This document shows positions 1 through 8,749 of a stretch of 64,000 bases of DNA, one piece after another. The DNA is from Streptomyces noursei (GTDB lineage Bacteria; Actinomycetota; Actinomycetes; Streptomycetales; Streptomycetaceae), in NCBI RefSeq assembly GCF_001646665.1, contig NZ_LWBU01000405.1:161772-225771 (forward strand). The letters run 5' to 3'. Position numbers and translations under genes: made by a program. Within the stretch, counting starts at the first letter, position 1. The number at the start of each line of letters is the position of its first letter. The notes under the pieces were generated by a model. The model was not told where the DNA came from, did no database searches, and worked only from the letters and a program-made list of their open reading frames with translations.

Positions 1-194
1 TACACGGTCAGAGCATGGTTGAGGTCGCCTGTCAGGGCCTGATACTCGCAGGTGACCGTGGCGTCCCAGTTGCGAGCTTCCAGTTCGTCCTCGGGGGAGA
101 CGTCCACGTGATCGGGGCTCACGGCGAACGCCCGGGCCAGGAAGGCGCTGAGAGTTCGAGGATTCGCGTTCCCAGCCACCAAGAAGTTGTACAT
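1..194 (-). CDS. Candidate immunity protein for the adjacent toxin (partial, cut by window edge)
   Basis: On the minus strand an ATG at 194-192 shares its A with the TGA stop of the toxin-like gene (TGATG), and the frame stays open to the window edge for 64 codons. The visible protein starts MYNFLVAGNANPRTL and continues with an acidic stretch (PEDELEARNWDATVTCEYQ). I do not recognise a domain. A small gene coupled directly behind a polymorphic toxin is where the cognate immunity gene normally sits, so that role is inferred from position only. A GTG immediately upstream (197-195) is an alternative start. Confidence 0.6.
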   Translation of the reverse strand, partial: MYNFLVAGNANPRTLSAFLARAFAVSPDHVDVSPEDELEARNWDATVTCEYQALTGDLNHALTV

Positions 195-2635
195 CACGAG
201 TAGTACTCCCGATACAGATCGATCGCCCGCCGGACGTAGTGCGGGTTCTCCGCGAATTTCGGTGCCCTTGTGAACATGACTTGCACCTTGGTCATGTCCC
301 CGCCGGCCTTCATGATGGCTTTGAGTGCCGCATATTCAACCCGATTCAGGTTGATGAATCCGGGCCCTGAAACAGGGAAGGTGCGACCGTTTGGTTCAAT
401 CGCATAGCTTCGCCCGTTCACAGTGTATCGCTGAGTGTGAGCATCGAATTCAGCCCTTCCGGCGGCGATTTCTGCGATGTCCGCCCGTACCGCGTCCTTC
501 ACCTCGGGCAGGATGATGGTGTTGTCGGTGTCCGGCTCCCCGTGCTTCACGCCGGAGAGGTTGTGCCGGGCGTGGGGGTACAGCAGGTTCTTCCCTCTGG
601 CGCTCCCCCGGATCTCTTCTCCTGCGGGCCAACTCTCCTCGGGCTTGCGTGACTTGTTGCTGGGCGGGATGCCGTCATGAGCGGAGCCACCGCTCCCCCC
701 GGAGGTGTCGCCGTGACTGCCATGTGGCGGCCGTGCCTCTCCATCGGCCCGGCTGCTTCCCTCGTAGGACGCTGAACTGTCCGCCTGATGCACGCCGCCG
801 GGTGCGGTGTCACCGTGCCCGCCGGCACCGGACGTGTGGTCGCCGCCTGCCGAGGGGCGGTCCAGGCTGTTGTTCAGGGAGTGGTCACCTCTACCGGTAC
901 CGCCTGAGGCGCTGTCCACGGTGGCCGAGCCGGACCAGGACGGGTTGCCGTTGAGGCGGCCCAGGTCGCCCGGGCTGCCGTTCAGGCTGTCGCCCACCCG
1001 CAGCACGTCGTCCGAAGCTGTGGCGTCCGCGCCGACCAGGGCGGGCTGCTTGGCCGGGGTGCCCACCCGAGGGTTGTCGGCGCCCGTCGCCGCGGGAGGG
1101 GGCGTTTCCTTCTTGGCGTCCTCGGCGCGCTGGAGGAGGGTGCCGTCGGCGTTGTAGAGATTGCCCTTGGGGTCGGCGTAGACCGTTGCGCCCGTCGGGT
1201 CGGTGAGCCTGACGGTGCCCTGCGGGAGGGCGATGGTGCCGTCGGTGACCTTGAGGGTGCCTTCCGGGACGGGTATCGCCCCGGACGGGGGAGAGGCGTC
1301 GGCGGGCAGGTGGACCACGCCGTCGCCGAAGTCGATGGAGCCCGGCGGGGCGGGGGTGCCGTCAGGGAGGCGGACCGTGCCCGGAGGGAGCTCGACGACG
1401 CCCGGCGGGACCGCCGCGCCGTTGGGGAGGTGCAGGGTGCCGTCCGGGAGCACTGAGGCGCCGGGCGGAAGTTCGATAGTGCCGACCGGGAGGCTGACGT
1501 CGACATGGCCCATGCCCCGCAGGCCGGTCATGACGTCACCGATCTTCCGCATGCTCGCCGTGGCACCCGTGAGGAGGTACGTCGTCGGGTCGACGGCTTG
1601 GCCCGCCTTGCCGGCGAAGGAGAGCGCCTTGGCGGCCGCGCCCGACCTGCCCGCGCCGGACGCCGCGCTCCCGGCACCCCGCGTGGCGAGGATGCTGAGC
1701 ACGTTGAAGGTGGTGAGGCCGCCGGCGCGGGCGGGGTTCTCGTCCCACTTGTCGTAGGCGATCAGCGCCTTGCCGGTCTCTTTCATCGCCGTACGGGAGT
1801 CCCGCAGCAACGGCGGCATGTCCTTGTCGTCGGGAGCCCAGAACAATGCCGCCGCCGGGGTGGTACTGATCAACACGCCGGTCGACAGCAGGCCAAGCCC
1901 CTTCCACGCCTCCCCGGCCGCGTCCCAGCCGTCCGTGCCTACGAGGATTCCCAGACTCTTGACCGTGCCGACGACGCCGTCGACGAAGAAGCCCGTGGCG
2001 AAGTCGGCGCCGTGTTCCCAGATCTGCCATGCCGGGGTCGACTCGGCGACCGCGTCCCCCCAGGGCAGGCTCTCGGCCTGCTTGAGCATCTCGGCGTCGT
2101 AGCCGTACATGCCCGGCTTGTGGGATCCGTCGTCGACCGTGAGCGGAGAGCCGCCGACCAAGGCGACGATCTTGTCGTGGCAGGTCCGCTCCGCTTCCTG
2201 GAACCGGGCCCAGACCTCCGCTATCTCGTTGCGCCGGGCGAGGTTCTCGTCCGTCAGGTCGCCGTCCTCGCGCCACTTGTCGTCGTCGGCGACCTTCGCG
2301 CGGAAGTCGGCGGCGGCTCGGCGGAGTTCGTCCAGCCGCTTCACCAGCGGGCCGATGTCGTGGGCGTACGTCCCGAGCGCACCCGCGATGACGCACAGGT
2401 CCGAGCCGACCTCGAGCGCCCTGTCCTGGACGGGCCGGGTCGTGGCGAAAAGCTGTTCCGCCTCCGGCGCCCTGTAGAAGGCGCGCAGGCCGCCGAAGGA
2501 GGTGTGGACGTCACCGGCGGCGGTGGAGATCTTCACCCCGGCTCCGGACAGCGCCTTCACCTTCTCGGCGAGTACCGCTTCGTCGCCGGTGAACTCCGGT
2601 ACTTCGGCCGGGTCGACCGGTGCGTCGTTGCTCAA
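194..2635 (-). CDS. Polymorphic-toxin-like exported protein, WXG-type N-terminus
   Basis: An 813-residue protein starting at TTG with GGGGG eight bases upstream. Residues about 1-250 are helical and resemble the N-terminus of putative type VII secreted toxins of Streptomyces (SFGGLRAFYRAP followed by a long helical segment). A central stretch (about 390-520) is built from short degenerate repeats of the pattern LPPGTVxLPDGT. After it comes a Gly/Ser/Asp-rich linker (about 530-690) and a C-terminal module of about 125 residues (from GSARGKNLLYPHARHNLSG to YLREYYS-like end IDLYREYYS) that I cannot assign to a toxin family. This architecture is typical of polymorphic toxins: delivery module, repeat spacer and variable C-terminal effector. 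The coupled downstream ORF supports this. No signal peptide is visible, which fits ESX-type export. The activity is unknown. Confidence 0.7.
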   Translation of the reverse strand: MSNDAPVDPAEVPEFTGDEAVLAEKVKALSGAGVKISTAAGDVHTSFGGLRAFYRAPEAEQLFATTRPVQDRALEVGSDLCVIAGALGTYAHDIGPLVKRLDELRRAAADFRAKVADDDKWREDGDLTDENLARRNEIAEVWARFQEAERTCHDKIVALVGGSPLTVDDGSHKPGMYGYDAEMLKQAESLPWGDAVAESTPAWQIWEHGADFATGFFVDGVVGTVKSLGILVGTDGWDAAGEAWKGLGLLSTGVLISTTPAAALFWAPDDKDMPPLLRDSRTAMKETGKALIAYDKWDENPARAGGLTTFNVLSILATRGAGSAASGAGRSGAAAKALSFAGKAGQAVDPTTYLLTGATASMRKIGDVMTGLRGMGHVDVSLPVGTIELPPGASVLPDGTLHLPNGAAVPPGVVELPPGTVRLPDGTPAPPGSIDFGDGVVHLPADASPPSGAIPVPEGTLKVTDGTIALPQGTVRLTDPTGATVYADPKGNLYNADGTLLQRAEDAKKETPPPAATGADNPRVGTPAKQPALVGADATASDDVLRVGDSLNGSPGDLGRLNGNPSWSGSATVDSASGGTGRGDHSLNNSLDRPSAGGDHTSGAGGHGDTAPGGVHQADSSASYEGSSRADGEARPPHGSHGDTSGGSGGSAHDGIPPSNKSRKPEESWPAGEEIRGSARGKNLLYPHARHNLSGVKHGEPDTDNTIILPEVKDAVRADIAEIAAGRAEFDAHTQRYTVNGRSYAIEPNGRTFPVSGPGFINLNRVEYAALKAIMKAGGDMTKVQVMFTRAPKFAENPHYVRRAIDLYREYYS

Positions 2636-2756
2636 CTCTTCATCCCCCCGCGGCCCTTCGGCAGGTCACGACACGCCTGACGAATGGATCATGTGTACGA
2701 CATGCCTATCAAGCCGGTCGTCACGGATGCAATCTGCAATCACGCCACTCCCGCCC

Positions 2757-2762
2757 TAGCCT
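2757..2762 (+). promoter_or_regulatory. -10 element TAGCCT of a probable leaderless transcript (CapA-like gene)
   Basis: TAGCCT (TAnnnT type) lies six bases before the ATG at 2769. A start site about seven bases downstream of the hexamer would fall on the start codon, giving a leaderless mRNA. GGAGG is present but ends one base before the ATG, too close to act as a normal ribosome binding site. Confidence 0.45.
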
Positions 2763-2768
2763 GGAGGT

Positions 2769-3878
2769 ATGACCGGGAACGCGGTGACGCTGTTCCTCTG
2801 CGGCGACGTGATGCTCGGCCGCGGGGTCGACCAGATCCTGCCGCACCCCGGGGACCCGGCCCTCCGGGAGTCGTACATCCGGGACGCGCGGGCGTACGTG
2901 GAGTTGGCCGAGGCGGTGAACGGGGCCGTGCCGAGGCCGGTGGGGCCCGAGTGGCCGTGGGGGGACGCCCTGCCGCTGCTCGACGCGGTGCGGCCCGACG
3001 TGCGGGTGGTGAACCTGGAGACGAGCGTCACGGGCGACGGGGAGTTCGCGACCGGGAAGGAAGTGCACTACCGGATGCATCCGGCGAACCTGCCCTGCCT
3101 GGCCGCCGCCCGCCCCGACGTGTGCGTGCTCGCCAACAACCACGTGCTGGACTTCGGCCGCCGCGGACTGGAGGAGACCCTCGACGCCCTCGCCGGGGCG
3201 GGACTGCGGGCCGCGGGGGCGGGGCGGAGCGCGGACGAGGCGTGGCGGCCCGCGATCGTCGACCTGGGCGCCCGCCGGGTCGTGGTGATCGCCTTCGGGA
3301 CGGAGTCCAGCGGCATCCCGCCCGACTGGGCCGCCACCGGCGACCGCCCCGGAGTCGCCTTCGTACCGGAGCCGACGGACGAGGCCGCCGACGCGATCAT
3401 CGGGCGGGTACGGGAGGTCCGGCGGCCCGGTGACACGGTGGTCGCCAGCGTCCACTGGGGCTCCAACTGGGGGTACGCCGTCGGGCGCGACCAGGTCCGG
3501 TTCGCGCACGCGCTGGTCGACGGCGGCGTCGACGTCGTGCACGGCCACTCCTCGCACCACCCCCGCCCCCTGGAGCTGTACCGGCACGGGCTCGTCCTCC
3601 ACGGCTGCGGCGACCTCGTCGACGACTACGAGGGCATCACCGGCTACGAGCACTTCCGGGACGACCTCCGGCCGCTGTACCTCGTCACGGTCGAACCGGG
3701 AGCCGGCCGGCCCCCGGACGTACGGATCGTCCCCATGCGGGCCCGCCGCATGCGCCTGCACCACGCCTCGCACGACGACCGCGAGTGGCTGCGCGGCACC
3801 CTGGACCGCGTCAGCCGCCGCTTCGGCACGCGTGTCGGCCTCGCTCCCGACGGCGCGCTCGTCGTAGACTCCCGCTGA
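2769..3878 (+). CDS. CapA-family protein (poly-gamma-glutamate synthesis-like, metallophosphatase fold)
   Basis: A 369-residue protein with the CapA/PGA_cap signature motifs of the calcineurin-like metallophosphatase superfamily: LCGDVMLGRGVD near residue 9, VVNLETSV near 80, LANNHVLDFG near 120, VHWGSNWGY near 225 and HGHSSHHPRPLE near 257. These motifs carry the Asp, Asn and His residues expected to bind metal. CapA proteins were named for poly-gamma-glutamate capsule synthesis. No capB/capC partner is nearby, so the substrate here is unknown. No signal peptide or membrane segment is seen. It is transcribed divergently from the toxin-like gene and followed by an intrinsic terminator. Confidence 0.85.
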   Translation: MTGNAVTLFLCGDVMLGRGVDQILPHPGDPALRESYIRDARAYVELAEAVNGAVPRPVGPEWPWGDALPLLDAVRPDVRVVNLETSVTGDGEFATGKEVHYRMHPANLPCLAAARPDVCVLANNHVLDFGRRGLEETLDALAGAGLRAAGAGRSADEAWRPAIVDLGARRVVVIAFGTESSGIPPDWAATGDRPGVAFVPEPTDEAADAIIGRVREVRRPGDTVVASVHWGSNWGYAVGRDQVRFAHALVDGGVDVVHGHSSHHPRPLELYRHGLVLHGCGDLVDDYEGITGYEHFRDDLRPLYLVTVEPGAGRPPDVRIVPMRARRMRLHHASHDDREWLRGTLDRVSRRFGTRVGLAPDGALVVDSR

Positions 3879-3893
3879 TCCCGCACACACCCA

Positions 3894-3922
3894 CAGCCTG
3901 CCGGCCCCCGGCAGGCTGTTTT
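3894..3922 (+). terminator. Intrinsic terminator after the CapA-like gene
   Basis: A perfect 11-bp stem, CAGCCTGCCGG / CCGGCAGGCTG, with a CCC loop is followed by TTTT. A T-tract after the stem is rare in this GC-rich window. It ends only about 20 bases before the next start codon at 3943. Confidence 0.85.
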
Positions 3923-3942
3923 CGTCTGCCCTGGAGGCGTTC

Positions 3943-4806
3943 ATGAAGCTCGGTCTCACCTGCCCCCGGTTCGTCTGGCCCGGCGGCGACGCCGCCATCG
4001 CGGCACGGTTCGCCGACGTCGTACGCGGCGCGGAGGACGCCGGGGTGGACAGCTTCTGGGTGATGGACCACCTCTTCCAGATACCGAACTTCGGCGCCGC
4101 CGAGGACCCGATGCCGGAGGCGTACAGCGTCCTGTCCTACGCGGCCGCCCTCACCCGGCGCGTGACCCTCGGGACGCTCGTGACGTGCGTGACGTACCGT
4201 CAGCCGGGCCTGCTGCTGAAGCAGGTGACCACCCTGGACGTCCTCTCGGGCGGCCGGGCTGTGCTCGGGATCGGCGCCGGGTTCCACGAGGAGGAGCACC
4301 GGGGGCTCGGGTTCCGGCTGCCGCCGGTCGCCGAGCGGTTCGAACGGCTGGAGGAGACGCTGCGGATCGCCAAGCGGATGTGGAGCGCCGAGGACACCCC
4401 GTACGAGGGGAAGCACTACCGCCTGGCCCGCACCCTCAACTCCCCGCAGTCCCTGACCCGGCCCCACCCGCCCATCCTCATCGGCGGCAGCGGCGAGAAG
4501 AGGACCCTGCGGCTCGTCGCCCGGTACGGCGACGCCTGCAACCTCTTCCACGGCGCCGACGTCCGCCACAAGCTCGCCGTGCTGCGCGCGCACTGCGAGG
4601 CGGAACGGCGGCCCTACGAGGCGATCGAGAAGACACTCCACATGCGCGTGCCCGACGGCCGGTCGGTGGACGAGAGCGTCCAGCTCTGCGGCGAACTCGC
4701 GGAACAGGGCATCGACCACGTCATCGTCGCCATGCCCGACCCGTCCACCGACGCCTCCCTGACCCACCTCGCGGAGCTGGCCCGGCAGGTACGTGGCACA
4801 TATTGA
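3943..4806 (+). CDS. LLM-class, probably F420-dependent, oxidoreductase
   Basis: A 287-residue TIM-barrel protein of the luciferase-like monooxygenase class. It starts MKLGLTCPRFVWPGG and has FWVMDHLFQIP near 45-55, VTLGTLVTCVTYRQPGLLLKQVTTLDVLSGGRAVLGIGAGFHEEEH (about 73-118, typical of F420-dependent LLM enzymes) and PPILIGGSGEKRTLRLVARYGDACN (about 178-203). Enzymes with this signature use reduced F420 or FMN. F420 synthesis genes fbiA/fbiB occur in this window, which makes F420 likely. The substrate cannot be told. GGAGG seven bases before the ATG fixes the start. Confidence 0.88.
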   Translation: MKLGLTCPRFVWPGGDAAIAARFADVVRGAEDAGVDSFWVMDHLFQIPNFGAAEDPMPEAYSVLSYAAALTRRVTLGTLVTCVTYRQPGLLLKQVTTLDVLSGGRAVLGIGAGFHEEEHRGLGFRLPPVAERFERLEETLRIAKRMWSAEDTPYEGKHYRLARTLNSPQSLTRPHPPILIGGSGEKRTLRLVARYGDACNLFHGADVRHKLAVLRAHCEAERRPYEAIEKTLHMRVPDGRSVDESVQLCGELAEQGIDHVIVAMPDPSTDASLTHLAELARQVRGTY

Positions 4807-4926
4807 GGTGCGGCCGGCCGGGGCGGTTCGTACCCTGGCCGGTATGTCGACGCCCCGGATCTCCTAGCTCAGGACACACGCCCCACGCCACCCGTGTGCC
4901 CTCTCGCTTATCCGGAGCGTCAACCC

Positions 4927-6576
4927 ATGCTTACCGTTCGTGGTGCCGATGTGCGCGTCGGCGCCCGGCTGCTGCTGGCCGGCATCTCCTTCCACATCGC
5001 CCCCGGCGACCGTATCGGCCTGGTCGGCCGCAACGGCGCCGGAAAGTCCACCCTCATGAAGGTCCTGGCCGGCCAGGAGCGCCCGGCCGCCGGGACCTGG
5101 ACCGTCACCGGCTCGGTCGGCCACCTCGCCCAGGACCCGCGCGCCGCCGACCCCGCCACCACCGTCACCGACCGCATCCTGGCCGCCCGCGGCCTGGACC
5201 GGGCGGTGCGGGACCTGCGGGCCGCCGAGGCCGCCATGGCCGAGGCCCCGGCCCGGCGACTGGACCGCGCCATGGCCGCCTACGCCCGCGCCGAGGCCGC
5301 GTTCCAGACCCGCGGCGGTTACGCCGCCGAGGCCGAGGCCGCGCGGGTCGCCGCCGGACTCGGGCTGCCCGGCCGGGTGCTGGACCGGCCGGTCGGCGAA
5401 CTGTCCGGCGGGCAGCGGCGCCGGGTCGAACTCGCCCGCATCCTCTTCTCCCGCCACGACACCCTGCTCCTCGACGAGCCGACCAACCACCTCGACGCCG
5501 ACTCCGTCGGCTGGCTGCGCGGCTTCCTGGCCGGTCACCCGGGCGGCCTCGTCCTCATCAGCCACGACACCGACCTGCTCGCCGCCACCGTCAACCGGGT
5601 CTTCCACCTCGACCCGCACCGCGCCGCCCTCGACGTGCACAACACCGGCTGGCACGCCTATCTCGCCCAGCGCGCCGCCGACGACCGGCGCCGCGCCCGC
5701 GAGCGGGCCAACGCCGAACGCAAGGCGGCCGCGCTGCGCACCCAGGCCGACCGGATGCGCGCCAACGTCGCCACCGCCACGGCCGCCAGGAACATGGCGC
5801 GGCGCGCCGACCGGATGCTGGCAGGCACCGAACCCGGCCGCCGCACCGGCAGGGTCGCCCGCATCCGGCTGCCCGAACCGGCGCCCTGCGGGCGGACGCC
5901 GCTCGGCGCGATCTCCCTCACCAAGGCGTACGGCACCCATCAGGTCCTCACCGGCGTCGACCTGGCCGTCGACCGGGGCAGCCGCCTGGTGGTCCTCGGC
6001 CACAACGGCGCGGGCAAGTCCACCCTCATGAGGATCCTCGCCGGGCGGGAGACGCCCGACGCGGGACGGGTGGTGCGCGGACACGGGCTGCGCCTCGGCT
6101 ACTTCGACCAGGAGCACGAGACCCTGGACCGCACCCGCACGGTCCGCGAGAACCTGGCGGCCGCCGCACCGCACCTGACGGACGGCGAGGTGCGCCGGGT
6201 CCTCGGGGCCTTCCTGTTCGGCGGCGACGACGCCGACAAACCGGCCGGCGTGCTCTCCGGCGGCGAGAAGACCCGGCTCGCCCTCGCCCGCCTGGTCCAC
6301 TCCGGCGCCAACGTCCTGCTCCTGGACGAGCCGACGAACAACCTCGACCCCGCCTCCCGCGACGAGGTCCTCGCCGCGGTGTCCGGCTACCCGGGCGCCA
6401 TCGTGATGGTCACCCACGACGCCGGAGCCGTCGAGGCGCTGCGGCCCGGACGGGTGCTGCTCCTCCCGGAGGGCGAGGAGGACCTGTGGAGCGCGGGGCA
6501 CGCGGCCCTGATCGCCCCGGAGCGGGACCCCGGGCGGGGGCGGCGCCGGGACGATCATGGCAACCTGTCCCGATGA
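4927..6576 (+). CDS. ABC-F family ATPase with two nucleotide-binding domains
   Basis: A 549-residue protein with two ABC domains and no membrane segment, the ABC-F layout. The first domain has Walker A GRNGAGKST near 33, signature LSGGQRRR near 159 and Walker B with DEPTNHLD near 183. An Arg/Ala-rich linker (about 250-300) follows. The second domain has GHNGAGKST near 358, LSGGEKTR near 443 and DEPTNNLD near 468. ABC-F proteins act on the ribosome, as translation factors or antibiotic-resistance protection proteins. Which type this is cannot be decided. I place the start at ATG 4927 (GGAG nine bases upstream) rather than the in-frame GTG at 4894. The stop overlaps the next start as ATGA. Confidence 0.9.
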   Translation: MLTVRGADVRVGARLLLAGISFHIAPGDRIGLVGRNGAGKSTLMKVLAGQERPAAGTWTVTGSVGHLAQDPRAADPATTVTDRILAARGLDRAVRDLRAAEAAMAEAPARRLDRAMAAYARAEAAFQTRGGYAAEAEAARVAAGLGLPGRVLDRPVGELSGGQRRRVELARILFSRHDTLLLDEPTNHLDADSVGWLRGFLAGHPGGLVLISHDTDLLAATVNRVFHLDPHRAALDVHNTGWHAYLAQRAADDRRRARERANAERKAAALRTQADRMRANVATATAARNMARRADRMLAGTEPGRRTGRVARIRLPEPAPCGRTPLGAISLTKAYGTHQVLTGVDLAVDRGSRLVVLGHNGAGKSTLMRILAGRETPDAGRVVRGHGLRLGYFDQEHETLDRTRTVRENLAAAAPHLTDGEVRRVLGAFLFGGDDADKPAGVLSGGEKTRLALARLVHSGANVLLLDEPTNNLDPASRDEVLAAVSGYPGAIVMVTHDAGAVEALRPGRVLLLPEGEEDLWSAGHAALIAPERDPGRGRRRDDHGNLSR

Positions 6577-7268
6577 AGACCATCGGGCTGATCGGCGGCA
6601 TGAGCTGGGAATCCAGCGCGGAGTACTACCGGCTCCTCAACGAACTCGTACGCGAGCGTCTCGGCGGGCTGCACTCCGCGCGGTGCATCCTGCACTCGGT
6701 CGACTTCGCGGAGATCGAGCGGCTCCAGGTCTCCGGCGAGTGGGAGCAGGCCGGTGAGGTGCTCGCCGAGGCGGGGCGGGGACTGGCGGCCGCCGGGGCG
6801 GACCTGCTGCTGATCTGCACCAACACCATGCACAAGGTCGCGGGCCAGGTGCAGGACGCGGTGCCCGTGCCGCTGCTGCACCTCGGCGACGCCACCGCCG
6901 ACGCCGTCCGCGCGGCGGGCCTGCGCACGGTCGGGCTGCTCGGCACCGCGTTCACCATGGAGCAGGACTTCTACCGGGACCGGCTCGCCGGGCACGGTCT
7001 GACCGTCCTGGTCCCCGAGGCGGAGGGGCGTGCGGAGGTGCACCGGATCATCTACGAGGAGCTGTGCCTCGGGATCGTCGACGACGGCTCCCGCGCCGTC
7101 TACCAGCGGGTCGTCGACCAGTTGGTGGCGGACGGCGCGGAGGGCGTCGTGCTGGGCTGCACCGAGATCGAGCTGCTGATCGGCCAGGAGGACAGCCCCG
7201 TGCCGGTGTTCCCCACCACCCGGCTGCACGCCGAGGCCGCCGTCACGGCCGCGCTGGCCGCCGGCTGA
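6573..7268 (+). CDS. Aspartate/glutamate racemase family protein
   Basis: A 231-residue protein starting MKTIGLIGGMSWESSAEYY, the standard opening of the YgeA-like Asp/Glu racemase branch. The two catalytic-type cysteines are visible in LLICTNTMHKV (about 86) and VLGCTEIELLI (about 195). These PLP-independent racemases interconvert D- and L-amino acids. The substrate is unknown, and D-aspartate or D-glutamate for cell-wall use is only a possibility. The ATG overlaps the ABC-F stop by four bases (ATGA), so the two are translationally coupled. Confidence 0.87.
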   Translation: MKTIGLIGGMSWESSAEYYRLLNELVRERLGGLHSARCILHSVDFAEIERLQVSGEWEQAGEVLAEAGRGLAAAGADLLLICTNTMHKVAGQVQDAVPVPLLHLGDATADAVRAAGLRTVGLLGTAFTMEQDFYRDRLAGHGLTVLVPEAEGRAEVHRIIYEELCLGIVDDGSRAVYQRVVDQLVADGAEGVVLGCTEIELLIGQEDSPVPVFPTTRLHAEAAVTAALAAG

Positions 7269-7556
7269 CGCGCGCGGCGGCGCAACGGGGCGCCGGGGTG
7301 CGGGAGTCGCGTGCCGTACGCGTCGCCGGGTGCGGCCGGGGGAGCGGTACGAGCGGCTCCGGTGCCCCCGCCCCCGTACCCCGGCGCGGCACCACCCCCC
7401 TTCGCCCGCCCCCGCGTCCGGCTGGCGGCATGACGACCCGCCCCGTACCCCGGCCCGGCGCCCAAGCCCCGCCCCGCCCTGCCCCGGTCGGCGGCCCGCC
7501 CCGCCCCCGTACCCGGCAGGGAGCCGCCCCCTTCGCCCCCGGCCGGCCCCGGATGC

Positions 7557-7593
7557 CCGAAGGGCCCGTCCCCTCATGGGACGGGCCCTTCGG
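7557..7593. terminator. Bidirectional terminator hairpin between racemase and sigma-factor genes
   Basis: A perfect 16-bp inverted repeat, CCGAAGGGCCCGTCCC, around a CTCAT loop lies between two converging genes. There is no T-tract, as is common for Streptomyces. The rest of the 344-base gap (7269-7612) is GC-rich and shows no gene. Confidence 0.75.
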
Positions 7594-7612
7594 CGGGCGG
7601 TGGCGCGGCCGG

Positions 7613-8509
7613 TCATTCGTCCAGGGTCAGGCCCTTGCGGAGCTTGGCCAGGGTGCGCGAGAGCAGACGGGAGACGTGCATCTGCGAGATGTTGAGCTCC
7701 TCGCCGATCTCCGACTGGGTGAGCCCGGCGACGAAGCGCAGGGAGAGGATCTGGCGGTCGCGCGCCGGCAGCGAGGCGATCAGCGGCTTGAGCGACTCGA
7801 TGTACTCGATGCCCTCCAGGCCGTGGTCCTCGTAGCCGAGGCGGTCCGCCAGCGCGCCCTCCGTGTCGTCCTCCTCGGGCTGGGCGTCGAGCGAGCTCGC
7901 GGTGTACGCGTTGCTCGCCGCCATGCCCTCGACGACCTCCTCCTTGGTGATCCCGAGCCTCTCGGCCAGCTCGGCCACGGTGGGCGAGCGGTCGAGCTGC
8001 TGGGCCAGTTCGTCCCCGGCCTTGGCCAGTTCGAGGCGGAGTTCCTGGAGCCTGCGCGGGACGCGCACGGACCAGGAGGTGTCGCGGAAGAAGCGCTTGA
8101 TCTCTCCGACGATGGTTGGCATCGCGAAGGTGGGGAACTCGACACCGCGACTGAGTTCGAAGCGGTCGATGGCCTTGATGAGCCCGATGGTGCCGACCTG
8201 GATGATGTCCTCCATCGGCTCGCTGCGGGAGCGGAACCGGGAGGCGGCGAACTTGACCAGCGCGAGGTTGAGTTCAACCAGCGTGTTGCGGACGTACGCG
8301 TGCTCGTGCGTCCCTTCCTCGAGGCTTTCGAGGCGCGCGAAAAGCGTCTTGGACAACGCCCTCGCGTCGAGAGGTTCGACCTCGTCGAACCGGGGGATGT
8401 CGGGCAGGCCGAGTGCTTCGGTTCCGATCTGCTCGACGTCGTCGGTCTGCTGGGGCGGGATTGTCGACGGCGCGTGGGGGGTACGCGTTTCGTCGAGCCG
8501 GGGTGACAT
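7613..8509 (-). CDS. RNA polymerase sigma factor, SigB/SigF/SigG subfamily
   Basis: A group 3 sigma factor (298 residues from the chosen start). Region 2 is shown by ARLESLEEGTHEHAYVRNTLVELNLALVKFAA and EDIIQVGTIGLIKAIDRFE followed by FPTFAMPTIVGEIKRFFRD. Region 3 has VPRRLQELRLELAKAGDELAQ. Region 4 has SLPARDRQILSLRFVAGLTQSEIGEELNISQMHVSRLLSRTLAKLR with a clear helix-turn-helix. Streptomyces paralogues of this class respond to osmotic, oxidative or developmental cues and are held by partner-switching anti-sigma factors, which sit divergently next door. Position near purK suggests the SigI lineage, an inference. ATG 8509 is preferred because GGAGGA lies five bases upstream; longer starts at 8533 or TTG 8551 are possible. 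Confidence 0.92.
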   Translation of the reverse strand: MSPRLDETRTPHAPSTIPPQQTDDVEQIGTEALGLPDIPRFDEVEPLDARALSKTLFARLESLEEGTHEHAYVRNTLVELNLALVKFAASRFRSRSEPMEDIIQVGTIGLIKAIDRFELSRGVEFPTFAMPTIVGEIKRFFRDTSWSVRVPRRLQELRLELAKAGDELAQQLDRSPTVAELAERLGITKEEVVEGMAASNAYTASSLDAQPEEDDTEGALADRLGYEDHGLEGIEYIESLKPLIASLPARDRQILSLRFVAGLTQSEIGEELNISQMHVSRLLSRTLAKLRKGLTLDE

Positions 8510-8749
8510 GGTCTCCTCCATCGTTCTCGGCATATGGCCGCCGATGCCCAAAAGATGTGGCTGCGGTGTGCGGCGCCTCCAAAGCCGGCCGTGTTGGTTG
8601 TGTCCCTACTAGCCCTACCCGCTTCGCACGGATCGTTGCAAGTGTCAATTGTCCCATATGTCCGGAGTGTGGCTAAGTCGCGACTACCGGCCGCCGTTGA
8701 GAAGGCGTAGGGTTCTACCGACTCAATGGCATCGGCGAAGAGGGACGGC

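Noticed and set aside
4185..7268. A 1,027-codon plus-strand frame overlapping three genes
   Set aside because: Only its last 231 codons are real (the racemase). The earlier part is the shadow frame of the oxidoreductase and ABC-F genes.
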